DNA of 64,000 nucleotides from Microcoleus vaginatus HSN003 (GCF_022701255.1 NZ_CP031705.1:744001-808000); one strand, 5' to 3'. Counted from the first letter of the stretch, positions 47,070 to 55,657 are shown. Program-made: numbers and translations. The notes: generated by a model from the sequence alone, not told the origin.

Positions 47070-48110
47070 ATGACATTATTATTAGCTGGCGATATTGGCG
47101 GAACAAAGACGATTTTGCGCTTGGTGGAAAGGACTGTTAACGGTGAAATGAACGCTCTTTACGAGTTTCGCTATCCGAGCGGGGAGTTTCCCGATTTAGT
47201 ACCGATGGTGCAGCAGTTTTTGACAGAAGCTGCTATGAAATTGGATTTTGCGCCCTTGCCTGAAAAAGCTTGTTTTGCGATCGCAGGCCCGGTGGTTAAC
47301 AACACTGCAAAACTGACTAATTTGCCTTGGATGCTGGATGCGAAGCGTCTGGAACAGGAATTAGGAATATCACACGTTAGTTTAATTAATGATTTTGTCG
47401 CGGTTGGCTACGGCGTGTGGGCTTTGGACGATCGAGATTTGCACACTTTGCAAGTAGGAAAACCCCGCCAATACGATCCAATTGCTGTGATTGGTGCGGG
47501 TACTGGTTTGGGAAATTGTTTTGGAATTCCCGAGGCAAATGGCATCAGGGTTTTTTCTTCGGAAGGGGGGCACGGTGACTTTGCTCCTCGTTCCGAGTTG
47601 GAGTTTCAATTGCTGAAATATTTGTTAGCAAAACACGACATTTCCCGAATATCGATCGAGCGTGTAGTTTCGGGACAAGGGATTGTTTCAATTTACCAGT
47701 TTTTGCGGGACAGAAAGTTTGCTTCTGAATCGCCGGAGATAGGGGAAGTTATCAAAAAATGGGAGTCAGAAATGGGTAAAACCGAGAAGAGTGTCGATCC
47801 GGGGGCGACAATTGCACAGGCGGCGCTCAAAAAGTGCGATCGGCTTTCGGAACAAACCATGCAAATGTTTGTAGAAGCTTACGGTGCGGTAGCCGGCAAT
47901 CTGGCTCTGACACTGTTACCTTACGGCGGTTTGTACGTAGCCGGCGGCATCGCTGCTAAAATTTTGCCGCTGATTCAAGAAGGGGGTTTTATGCGAGCTT
48001 TTACGCACAAAGGCCGGATGGATTCGCTGTTAGAAATGATGCCTGTTCGTCTTGTTTTGAATCCCAATGTAGGGTTAATTGGTGCGGCTGTTTGTGCGGC
48101 CGGTCTTTAG
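47070..48110 (+). CDS. glk: Glucokinase
   Basis: Phosphorylates glucose to glucose 6-phosphate. From ATG 47070 it has 346 residues and starts MTLLLAGDIGGTKTILRLVE. AGGAGG at 47061-47066 fixes this start; the in-frame GTG at 47055 overlaps upstream of it. Conserved parts: FAIAGPVVNNTAKLTNLPW, the catalytic Asp in SLINDFVAVGYG, IGAGTGLGNCFG, SSEGGHGDFAP and GGLYVAGGIAAKILP. It belongs to the Glk (bacterial glucokinase) family rather than ROK. It would phosphorylate glucose released by the debranching enzyme. The REP array begins 16 bases after its stop. Confidence 0.95.
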   Translation: MTLLLAGDIGGTKTILRLVERTVNGEMNALYEFRYPSGEFPDLVPMVQQFLTEAAMKLDFAPLPEKACFAIAGPVVNNTAKLTNLPWMLDAKRLEQELGISHVSLINDFVAVGYGVWALDDRDLHTLQVGKPRQYDPIAVIGAGTGLGNCFGIPEANGIRVFSSEGGHGDFAPRSELEFQLLKYLLAKHDISRISIERVVSGQGIVSIYQFLRDRKFASESPEIGEVIKKWESEMGKTEKSVDPGATIAQAALKKCDRLSEQTMQMFVEAYGAVAGNLALTLLPYGGLYVAGGIAAKILPLIQEGGFMRAFTHKGRMDSLLEMMPVRLVLNPNVGLIGAAVCAAGL

Positions 48111-48126
48111 GATAATTTTAAATAGT

Positions 48127-48716
48127 TTGGGCGGGCAAGATGCCCACCCCACAAGAATTTTGTGGCACAGGCATCTTGCCTGTGCAAATATTTGGGGCGG
48201 GCAAGATGCCCACCCCACAAGAATTTTGTGACACAGGCATCTTGCCTGTGAAATCCTTGTGGCACAGGCATCTTGCCTGTGACTGAAGCTGGGGCGGGCA
48301 AGATGCCCACCCCACAAGAATTTTGTGGCACAGGCATCTTGCCTGTGCAAATATTTGGGGCGGGCAAGATGCCCACCCCACAAGAATTTTGTGGCACAGG
48401 CATCTTGCCTGTGAAATCTTTGTGGCACAGGCATCTTGCCTGTGAAATCCTTGTGGCACAGGCATCTTGCCTGTGCAAATATTTGGGGCGGGCAAGATGC
48501 CCACCCCACAAGAATTTTGTGGCACAGGCATCTTGCCTGTGACTGAAGCTTGGGCGGGCAAGATGCCCACCCCACAAGAATTTTGTGGCACAGGCATCTT
48601 GCCTGTGAAATCCTTGTGGCACAGGCATCTTGCCTGTGAAATCCTTGTGGCACAGGCATCTTGCCTGTGCAAATATTTGGGGCGGGCAAGATGCCCACCC
48701 CACAAGAAATTCAGAA
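48127..48716. repeat. Array of REP-like palindromes (BIME-like)
   Basis: About 590 bases made of two alternating palindromic units. Seven copies of GGGCGGGCAAGATGCCCACC (followed by CCACAAGAA) alternate with eleven copies of GGCACAGGCATCTTGCCTGTG. Linkers are AAATCCTT, CAAATATTTG or ACTGAAGCT. Both units share the core GGCAAGATGCC in opposite orientations. All three minus-strand frames are open across the array, producing spurious proteins. It lies directly between glk and a RAYT gene. Confidence 0.95.
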
Positions 48717-48720
48717 AAAG

Positions 48721-49308
48721 CTAAACTTCATATATTTGCCAGAAAAAAGGATATTCCTCTGGAGTCACCGAAAGACCAGCTTTGACAGGATTTTGCCTAA
48801 TATATTCCCAAAAAACCTGAAATTCTCGTTCATCTCTGACAATGTGGTCATGTCGCTCATCCTGCCAGACAGTACCAATATGCTTCATCACCTTGGGAAT
48901 TTGTTTAGAACTGTAGCTTTTCATACTGTGCAGAATACTGCTGAGCGACCAGAACTTATTATCCGACTTTGCTAAAGGCTGCATTAGCATATGCACATGA
49001 TCAGGCATTACAACTAAGCAAAAGATTTGATACCTTTGCCTATCAAAAAACTTGCAAGCATTGAACACAACTTGTCTTGCAGCCGGAGTTAATTCAAGCT
49101 TTTCCCAAGTATTAAAAGTGATGAAATAGACCGATCCTTCTAACTCCCAATGAGGTAAATTTCTGTAAGTAACTTTTAATTGAGCCTTTCTGAGTTTAAG
49201 CGGCAGACTAGAAGCCTGTCCCACAAAAAGCTGATATTGACCTGTGGCGTGGGCATCTTCCCCGCCCAAATCCTGATTGCTTCCCTGACTAAAATTTTCG
49301 CGAATCAT
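48721..49308 (-). CDS. REP-associated tyrosine transposase (RAYT, Y1/TnpA-REP family)
   Basis: Single-strand HUH-type transposase of the Y1_Tnp superfamily. About 195 residues from ATG 49308 (an ATG at 49329 is also possible). Core: SVYFITFNTWEKLELTPAAR, the metal-binding His pair in LVVMPDHVHMLMQPLAKSD, KFWSLSSILHSMKSYSSKQI, VWQDERHDHIVRDEREFQVF and the catalytic Tyr in WEYIRQNPVKAGL. RAYTs act on adjacent REP palindromes; its stop lies only 5 bases from the array at 48127-48716. The first ~40 residues (GEDAHATGQYQLFVGQASSL) are themselves translated repeat sequence, so the true core may start near residue 45. Confidence 0.9.
   Translation of the reverse strand: MIRENFSQGSNQDLGGEDAHATGQYQLFVGQASSLPLKLRKAQLKVTYRNLPHWELEGSVYFITFNTWEKLELTPAARQVVFNACKFFDRQRYQIFCLVVMPDHVHMLMQPLAKSDNKFWSLSSILHSMKSYSSKQIPKVMKHIGTVWQDERHDHIVRDEREFQVFWEYIRQNPVKAGLSVTPEEYPFFWQIYEV
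49201..49277. repeat. REP-like units overlapping the 5' end of the RAYT gene
   Basis: GGCAGACTAGAAGCCTGTCC, then CACAAAAAGCTGATATTGACC and TGTGGCGTGGGCATCTTCCC plus CGCCC: diverged versions of the array units in reverse order. The RAYT is therefore flanked by repeats on both sides. Confidence 0.65.
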
Positions 49309-49351
49309 ATTACTAAGCAAAACCACCAATTAATCTAAAATATAGCCTTTC

Positions 49352-49858
49352 TCAAAAAGATGAGGTACAATAACAGCAGTGTGTAAACCAGTTAAAAATA
49401 TTTGACGATGTAACTTGTCCGAACGCAAAATCTATGGCTTTTCCTAATTCTTGATAATTAGTAGTCTTGATAGAACGGAGAATGATTTTAAGTTTTGACC
49501 ACAGATTTTCAATTGGTGAAAAATCTGGTGAATAAGGTGATAAGTATATTAATTTTGCCCCTGTTTTTTCGATCGCTTTTTTCACTTCTTCTCCCAAGTG
49601 AATGGGACAATTATCCATCACTACACAAGCACCTTTCCAGAGTTTTGGCACAAGTTTTCTGATAATAAAAGCTTCAAATGTAATTGCATCAGTTCCGCCT
49701 ATTAGATTAACCGATGTCAAAATCTCATTGACTGACCTTGCTCCAATTATTGAGACATTTTTGCCACGTTTAGTTGGTTTTGACCCCTTGGCTCTTTCAC
49801 CTTTTTGCATACCTAGCATATAACCTAACCATTGCCAAATTAACTCCCGATTCGTCAA
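49352..49858 (-). pseudogene. IS630-type transposase remnant, C-terminal DDE part
   Basis: Reads RAKGSKPTKRGKNVSIIGAR, CVVMDNCPIHLGEE and DFSPIENLWSKLKI, matching the transposase at 22409-23014. The first catalytic Asp (LIFIDESGVNLAMVRLYAR) lies in a different frame just upstream. One extra A in GCAAAAAGG near 49801 breaks the join, a mutation separate from the A8 tract. Confidence 0.8.
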
Positions 49859-49905
49859 TGAATATTAAGTCTTTCAAACTAATCTCTTTAATTGTTTTCC
49901 AGAAC

Positions 49906-50307
49906 TCACATCGCAGGATTTGAACTCGCTCTGTCCCTTTCCCTGAAGGGAAGAGAGTTTTTTTTGACAGTAATGTCTAAGAGTTTTATCATTCTTCCTA
50001 TTGTTGCTCTACTAACAGAAAATCCAATTCTCCCATAAAGTAAATAACGGAGTTCTTCAAGAGTTGCATCATTATTTCCTTCAATCAATTCCGCCAAGAT
50101 GAGTAGTTGCTCCGCATTCAGTTTGCCTTTGACTCCACATCGGTCAGTTCTCGGAGTAATGTTTTTTGTTTCACGATATTGTTTAAGCAATTTTTGTACA
50201 AAACTCAGGGCTACAGAAAAACGCTTAGCTATTGCTTTTTGTGAAATGGGTTCAGTATGATAAGTATCAAGGATTTTTTGCCTAAAATCAATCGAATAAG
50301 CTTTCAT
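49906..50307 (-). pseudogene. IS630-type transposase remnant, N-terminal HTH part
   Basis: From ATG 50307 it reads MKAYSIDFRQKILDTYHTEP, QKAIAKRFSVALSFVQKLLK and DATLEELRYLLYGRIGFSVS, as in the copy at 22059. It leaves the functional frame at an A8 tract (T-run on the plus strand at about 49968-49975). Confidence 0.8.
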
Positions 50308-50513
50308 TTTTAACAATGTATGAAGTTTGGTACAAGTAAACGTGTTGTGAGTCAAGCATCGTGTGCTTTCAAAAAAATGCTATTATGTGTGGTATCGCTT
50401 TCGCGTGGCTTTACTCAACCATGTAATTATAGTTCATTTGATCTTATCTTCTCTGTTTGACCCTCACGAGTGAGTGTCAGTAACATCATACCTCATCTTT
50501 CTGAGAAAGGCTA

Positions 50514-50629
50514 TAGCCTTCATCAGGCAAGATGCCAATACTCTTACACCTCATTTTCCTAAAGTCTTTAAATTCTTGTGGGGTCGGCCAAAGAACCCGC
50601 CCCAAATATGCAGGTTAAATATTCACCAC
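50514..50629. repeat. Degenerate REP-like sequence beyond the IS element
   Basis: CAGGCAAGATGCCA, TTCTTGTGGGGTCGG, GAACCCGCCCC and AAATATGCAGG recall pieces of the array units. They lie between the IS630 copy and the EVE gene stop, suggesting the array once extended further. Confidence 0.5.
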
Positions 50630-51079
50630 TTATCTCATCTTCAAAATCTTCTCAGCAGCACCTTCAGACACCGGCATCACCGATAACCGATTGCCTTTCC
50701 TAACCACCAAAATCTCATCTGCACTAAACTTTTGTTTCAGTTCATCCAAAGATATTAACTTAGCAAACTCCTCAACAAACTCCACTTTCACAGTTTGCCA
50801 GCGAGGAGCATTTAGCGGCGATTTAGCATCATAATATTCGCTATTCATATCGAACTGAGTCGGGTCAGCAATTCCCGTCTCAACGACACGCACTAACCCG
50901 ACAATTCCTGGTACTTTAGTATTAGAATGGTAAAAAAATACTAAATCTCCCCGACTCATTTCTCGCATAAAATTGCGAGCTTGATAGTTGCGAACGCCAT
51001 CCCAAATGGAAGTGCGATCGCCCTTCAAGTCCGCAATACTGTAAACATCCGGTTCCGACTTCATCAGCCAATAATTCAT
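50630..51079 (-). CDS. EVE-domain protein
   Basis: 149 residues from ATG 51079: MNYWLMKSEPDVYSIADL, then SIWDGVRNYQARNFMREMSR, GDLVFFYHSNTKVPGIVGLV and RWQTVKVEFVEEF. EVE domains are PUA-like and bind modified bases in DNA or RNA. A longer reading frame starts at 51154, but the family N-terminus is at 51079, and there the ATG overlaps the stop of the ABC transporter (ATGA), so translation is coupled. The C-terminus GNRLSVMPVSEGAAEKIL is typical. Confidence 0.92.
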   Translation of the reverse strand: MNYWLMKSEPDVYSIADLKGDRTSIWDGVRNYQARNFMREMSRGDLVFFYHSNTKVPGIVGLVRVVETGIADPTQFDMNSEYYDAKSPLNAPRWQTVKVEFVEEFAKLISLDELKQKFSADEILVVRKGNRLSVMPVSEGAAEKILKMR

Positions 51080-53436
51080 AGAATATCTTTCCGCTTCTGC
51101 AACCACAGAGTCAACATCAAATAAACGAAAATATGCACACACAAAATACCCCAATTTAAACTCAAATTCTCCCAGGTTGGATCGTAAACAGGAGTAGGCT
51201 CAAACGGCTGAGGAAGCGTACTCCCATCCGGTAATGTAGTAGGCGCCGGAACCATCCCATTCACATTAACTAAAGAGCCGTAAGCACCCACAGACCAGCG
51301 GCTTAACATCAGCCAAGAAAACTTGCTCGCCGCACCTTCCATCTTAAACAAAACTCCCGAAAAAATAATCTGAGGCAGCAATAAGAGAGGCAAAGCGCTA
51401 TTAGCTTGAGAGCTATTTTTAACAATCGCGGAAACGACTAATCCGAGACTAATGCAGCTCATCAAAGTTAGGAATGTGGTAATAGTTGCCCCCATCGCCC
51501 AGGAAATCAAACTCGGTTCGGGGGATTTAAAAGCAATCAGAATAACTCCTACCATTAACAGTGTTTGCAATACTGCCAAACCAGAAAGTATAAAAATTTT
51601 TGAACCTAAATAAGCAAATAATCCTAAATTGACCAAACGTTCTCGCAAATAAATAGCAGATTCTTTGACAATTTCTTGCAGAGAAGTTGCCAGTCCTACC
51701 CAAATCGCCGCACAGGTAAATACAAACAAAACTCTGAGCGCTAAAGGTGCTAAAGTTGCTTCCGGTGCGCCAATTAATGGGTCTTTATCTCTGACGGCTA
51801 GCCGCAGCAAACTAATGCCTATCGGAGCCGTTAAAAGAGCTAAGCTTAAGTTAACTAAGTCGCGGGAAACGAGCTGAAAATAGCGCTGGGCAAGCAAAAC
51901 GAGTTGTTTTAGAAAAGATTGGGATTTTGGCACAGAAGGTGCTGAAGGTGTTTTTGCATTAGCGTTTCCTGTGCTGAAGTGGTTGACAATATAGCGCTGA
52001 TAGTAGGGAGATTTATTAAACTTTTCTGCCCAGCTTTGAACGTTGGTTTCTCCTGTTTCTAATTCGTTGTAAATGTCGGCAAAATCGCCAGTTTTGACAT
52101 CAAAAAAATCGAGCGCTTCCCTAGGTGGGCCGAAGTAACAAAGGCGTCCGCCACGACCCATAAAAACAATACGATCGCACATCGTGATATTTGCCGTCGC
52201 GTGAGTCACCAGAATCACCGTCCGGCCTTGATTTGCCAACTTTCGCAGCAGTTGCATCATCTTCTTATCCAAACCCGGATCGAGTCCTGAAGTCGGTTCG
52301 TCTAAAAAGAAAAGTTTCGGATCTGCTAACAGTTCAACTCCGATACTGACCCGCTTCCGCTGTCCGCCGCTAAGCTGTTTTACCAAAGCCTGACGGCGGT
52401 GAGTCATTTCAATATCTTCTAAAGTTTTGGCGACTACCTGCTTGACATCTGTATCGGGAGGTAAGCGCAATTTAGCTGCATAACTCAAGACTTCTTCTAC
52501 TGTCAAATCTGCGTGCACAATATCATCTTGAGGCACGTAACCGATTTGATTGCGGTAAATATTGAAGTTTTGGCGAAGGTTGTCGCCATTGAGAAACACA
52601 GCGCCGTTAGTAGTTTTTTCGATGCCTAAAAGCGTCCGCATTAAAGTAGATTTACCCGCACCGCTACCGCCGACTAAAGCCACAAACTGCCCCGGTTCGA
52701 TCGCCAAAGTGATGTTATCCAAACGCTTCGGAATCACCAGACTGTCAGCATCCAAACGAATTTGATGGCCGGAGTCTTGCATCTGCAACTCACCGCTGCG
52801 GTAAGTTAGAGTAAACGGGCCGATCCGAATAGCATCTCCCTCGGACAACTGTACAGAATTTGTCACTCGCTGACCGTTAACAAAAACCCCGTTAACGCTG
52901 TAGTCTCGCAAAATATAATTGCCGCGACTGTCTTGGTCGATTGTGGCGTGGCGTCGAGAAACAAGCGGCGCATCTAATTGCAGCGAAGCGTTTGGATCGC
53001 GGCCCAACAAAACCGACCGATTCTTAAGAAGAATTGACTGCTTGCTAGGGACACAAACCTGATTCGCCAGCGGATTAAAATAAGTCAGCAAAACTTGATT
53101 TTGAGGATCGAGACCGATTTTAATTTCTGTGCCGTTTTTCAGACAATAACCGTCATTGGGAGTGATGCGAGTGCGATCGACAAATAAGCCATTAGTGCTC
53201 GGCCGCTGCCCGTCACCGTCGTAAATCCAGTAATTATCCCCAATTTGGCGCAAAACAGCGTGAACGCCGGAAACTGCGCGCCAGGGTTCGGGAATGACTA
53301 AATCAGCACGAGTGCGATCGCGCCCCAATACGTGCTGCTGCTGTTTTAACTCTAACTGTAAAATTTCCCCTTGATTGCTTAATACTATATAAGGTCGATC
53401 GCTTAAAGCAGTCAGTTGTCCTATATTGCCTGTCAT
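51076..53436 (-). CDS. FHA-FHA-ABCG transporter (fused ATPase and permease)
   Basis: 786 residues. Two forkhead-associated domains, at about 30-115 (HVLGRDRTRADLVIP, VSGVHAVLRQI) and about 130-215 (VLLGRDPNASLQL, VSRRHATIDQD, SVNGVFVNGQRV), bind phosphothreonine peptides. The ABCG-type ATPase spans about 230-450: Walker A GGSGAGKSTLM, signature LSGGQRKRVSIGVELL, Walker B KLFFLDEPTSGLDP, H-loop VTHAT. A C-terminal ABC2 permease of about six helices (520-780) follows. The FHA domains suggest control by Ser/Thr kinases such as the one at 5289-6692 (inference). Substrate unknown. Coupled to the EVE gene by a four-base overlap. Confidence 0.93.
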   Translation of the reverse strand: MTGNIGQLTALSDRPYIVLSNQGEILQLELKQQQHVLGRDRTRADLVIPEPWRAVSGVHAVLRQIGDNYWIYDGDGQRPSTNGLFVDRTRITPNDGYCLKNGTEIKIGLDPQNQVLLTYFNPLANQVCVPSKQSILLKNRSVLLGRDPNASLQLDAPLVSRRHATIDQDSRGNYILRDYSVNGVFVNGQRVTNSVQLSEGDAIRIGPFTLTYRSGELQMQDSGHQIRLDADSLVIPKRLDNITLAIEPGQFVALVGGSGAGKSTLMRTLLGIEKTTNGAVFLNGDNLRQNFNIYRNQIGYVPQDDIVHADLTVEEVLSYAAKLRLPPDTDVKQVVAKTLEDIEMTHRRQALVKQLSGGQRKRVSIGVELLADPKLFFLDEPTSGLDPGLDKKMMQLLRKLANQGRTVILVTHATANITMCDRIVFMGRGGRLCYFGPPREALDFFDVKTGDFADIYNELETGETNVQSWAEKFNKSPYYQRYIVNHFSTGNANAKTPSAPSVPKSQSFLKQLVLLAQRYFQLVSRDLVNLSLALLTAPIGISLLRLAVRDKDPLIGAPEATLAPLALRVLFVFTCAAIWVGLATSLQEIVKESAIYLRERLVNLGLFAYLGSKIFILSGLAVLQTLLMVGVILIAFKSPEPSLISWAMGATITTFLTLMSCISLGLVVSAIVKNSSQANSALPLLLLPQIIFSGVLFKMEGAASKFSWLMLSRWSVGAYGSLVNVNGMVPAPTTLPDGSTLPQPFEPTPVYDPTWENLSLNWGILCVHIFVYLMLTLWLQKRKDIL

Positions 53437-53582
53437 ACTTCAATCGCGGTTTTTGCACTCACTTTTGTCAGCATATCAAAAAGTGGAAGTCATTAGTCAT
53501 TAGTCATTAGTCATTAGGCAGAATAAAAGTTTTCTCACTCTCGCACTCTGCCTAAAAAGCAATTTATATGAGTAAAAATTTC
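53437..53582. repeat. Short gap with AGTCATT repeats
   Basis: Three to four AGTCATT units near 53489-53517 between the ABCG gene and the ATPase gene. Related units occur at 61320-61390. Confidence 0.6.
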
Positions 53583-55436
53583 TCACCTTTTGGCAACAAC
53601 CGATAAACTGCGAAGCCGATTAATTGCGGCTGCTAATTCAAACCGTCGAAACATGGCAAAATCCCCTTCAGGAAAAGGCGATAAAATATCCATCCCCTGC
53701 GCGTCAATATCTGCCATCACCAAATCTATGATTTCCGACAAAGTGCGTTTTCCGTCCATGTATTGCTGCTTAGCATAAACCATTGCCGCAGCGATCGCCC
53801 TTAACTGTCCGCTGTCCACAATTTGCTCAACAGCACCCAAATCAATCTCCTCAGTTCCAAAAGCCAATTCATCAACATCCCGCACCTTCACCCGCACATC
53901 TCGTCGCCCCCGACTAGGATCTAAACTAGCAGGAATCGGCACTCTTTGAGTAATATTACCAAAATTTTCTCCCCCTTCAGCAGCACGGCTAACCGAGTAA
54001 TTTTTAGCAATTTTTTTAGCTTTTTCCGTCACATTATATGCTTGAAAGTTATCCATTGAAATCACAGTATCTGCCACATCAAAATAATCCCCACTTCCCC
54101 CCATGACTAAAATAGTTGATACGCCGCAATCTGCGTATAACTGTTTAACTTTATCAATAAACGGCGTAATCGGTTCCTTATCCTTAGCGATGAGTTCCTG
54201 CATTCGGCGATCGCGAATCATAAAATTCGTCGCCGCCGTATCCTCATCCACCAATAAAACAGGCACTAAATCCCCTTCTGAAACAGCGACTAATTGCGTC
54301 TCTAAAACCAAAGACTGAGCTTCTTCCTTCTTCCCTCTTCCCTCTTCCTTCTTCCCTCTTCCATCTTCCTTCTTCCTTCTCCCCACTTCCAAAGCCTCAA
54401 TAATATTAGCAGCTTGCGACGTGCTACCGCTCGCATTCTCAGTATAAAATTGTGCAGTATCTCTACCTTGTGGTAAGTGGTTAATAAAAGGCGAAATATC
54501 AACTCCCGCCACACTTCTGCCATCTTCCGCTCTAATTTTAACCGCCGCCGGATTAGTCACCACAAATTCTCTACCATCTCCCGGAATTCGGTTGTAAACT
54601 CCCAACTCAATCGCCCTGAGTAAAGTGGATTTGCCGTGATAGCCACCGCCAACAATCAAAGTAATGCCAGCGGGAATACCCATACCGGAAATCAAACCGC
54701 GATTCGGACAGTTAAACTCAACTTTTAACGACGGCGGCGACTGAAAAGCCACAGCGTTATTTAACAAAGGGCGATTGTCAACACCCGTGCGGCGGGGTAA
54801 AATAGAACCGTCAGCAACAAACGCAAATAATCCGTTTTCAGCTAACTGCTGCCGCAGCCAGTCAGCATCTTCTACAGTTTCAACGTGACGGCGACATTCA
54901 GCAGCATTTAAGTTAGCATACTTCAGAGATTGACTGACAATTTCCGGGATATTTTCGCACAGCATTTCAGCAGCTTGTCGTCCTAAAATACTGCGACCCC
55001 CCGCTGGAAGTCCCACGGCAAATCGCAGTTCAACTCCTCCTAAATCTTCGATACCTGATCTAGCTGAGGAAATGATAAATGCGGAAGTTCGCTCTAAAAC
55101 TTCTTGTCCGAAGCCAGTCACTGCAATCATACCGCTTTTCCCAGTCCCGCGTTTGCTGCTGATGCTGTGTGCGGCTGTGTCAAACTGGCGAGTTAGGTAA
55201 TCTCGCAAGGCTATTTCTCGACTGCGAGAATTAAAAAGTTCGCCAGGAATTTGAGCAATGTTTGGCGGAACTCTGACTCTAAATTTACTAGGAGAAGCAA
55301 ACGGATCTCCCTGCACGTAATCAATAATTAATGTGAATTCAGAAAAGTCATAGTTACCTTGAATATCTTTGTAGGCTTTGTAGCCTCGATTGTCGAGTTG
55401 TAGTAAATGCTGTCGCAGATTTTCTTTGTTAGTCAT
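53583..55436 (-). CDS. Predicted ATPase of the ABC class (COG3044 type) with an inserted repeat peptide
   Basis: 617 residues. N-terminal domain (LRQHLLQLDNRGYKAYKDIQ, RFAVGLPAGGRSILGRQAAE), Walker A VGGGYHGKSTLLRAIELG, then Walker B-like VLLVDEDTAATNFMIRDRRM, and C-terminal LVMGGSGDYFDVADTVISMD. The family is uncharacterised; a nucleotide-driven soluble role is expected. Oddity: between EALEVG and the DEDTAATN segment lies a charged low-complexity insert (GRRKKEDGRGKKEEGRGKKE) encoded by a GGAAGA-type simple repeat at about 54320-54380, with further unaligned residues after it. The frame is kept. Confidence 0.85.
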   Translation of the reverse strand: MTNKENLRQHLLQLDNRGYKAYKDIQGNYDFSEFTLIIDYVQGDPFASPSKFRVRVPPNIAQIPGELFNSRSREIALRDYLTRQFDTAAHSISSKRGTGKSGMIAVTGFGQEVLERTSAFIISSARSGIEDLGGVELRFAVGLPAGGRSILGRQAAEMLCENIPEIVSQSLKYANLNAAECRRHVETVEDADWLRQQLAENGLFAFVADGSILPRRTGVDNRPLLNNAVAFQSPPSLKVEFNCPNRGLISGMGIPAGITLIVGGGYHGKSTLLRAIELGVYNRIPGDGREFVVTNPAAVKIRAEDGRSVAGVDISPFINHLPQGRDTAQFYTENASGSTSQAANIIEALEVGRRKKEDGRGKKEEGRGKKEEAQSLVLETQLVAVSEGDLVPVLLVDEDTAATNFMIRDRRMQELIAKDKEPITPFIDKVKQLYADCGVSTILVMGGSGDYFDVADTVISMDNFQAYNVTEKAKKIAKNYSVSRAAEGGENFGNITQRVPIPASLDPSRGRRDVRVKVRDVDELAFGTEEIDLGAVEQIVDSGQLRAIAAAMVYAKQQYMDGKRTLSEIIDLVMADIDAQGMDILSPFPEGDFAMFRRFELAAAINRLRSLSVVAKR

Positions 55437-55657
55437 TTTTTATTTTTTATTGGTTATTTGTTATTACTTATTTGTGATTAGTTATTTGTTATTTAGCTGG
55501 TTTTACCTAGTTCCTAGGCTCTGCCTAGTAACCGATTTCTAGAGGCTCTGCCTCGCTTACTTGGCGTGGGGAAATTGGAGGCAGAGCCTCCGGATATGCG
55601 TTACCAGGCTCTGCCTGGTAACGAGTAGATTACCAATTACCAATTACCAATTATTAA
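55437..55657. repeat. Repeat-rich gap with GGCTCTGCCT family members
   Basis: TTATTTGTTATT-type runs (55441-55495) precede CTAGGCTCTGCCTAGTAACC, GAGGCTCTGCCTC, GAGGCAGAGCCTCC and ACCAGGCTCTGCCTGGTAAC (55511-55624), then ATTACCA units. No gene is seen. Confidence 0.8.

Larger units (their letters stand above)
49343..50513 (-). mobile_element. Decayed IS630-type insertion sequence
   Basis: 1171 bases between TAGCCTTTCTCAAAAAGATG and the inverse CTTTCTGAGAAAGGCTA, flanked by TA (49341-49342 and 50514-50515). Related to the element at 21875-23023. Its transposase reading frame is broken in two places, so the copy is probably inactive unless helped in trans. Confidence 0.88.

Noticed and set aside
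48075..48705. Three overlapping minus-strand proteins of about 200 residues
   Set aside because: They are translations of the palindromic array in each frame, consisting only of repeating units; no codon-level conservation is possible in all three frames at once.
48127..48716. CRISPR array
   Set aside because: Repeats are palindromic, of two alternating kinds, with repeated rather than unique linkers and no cas genes nearby.
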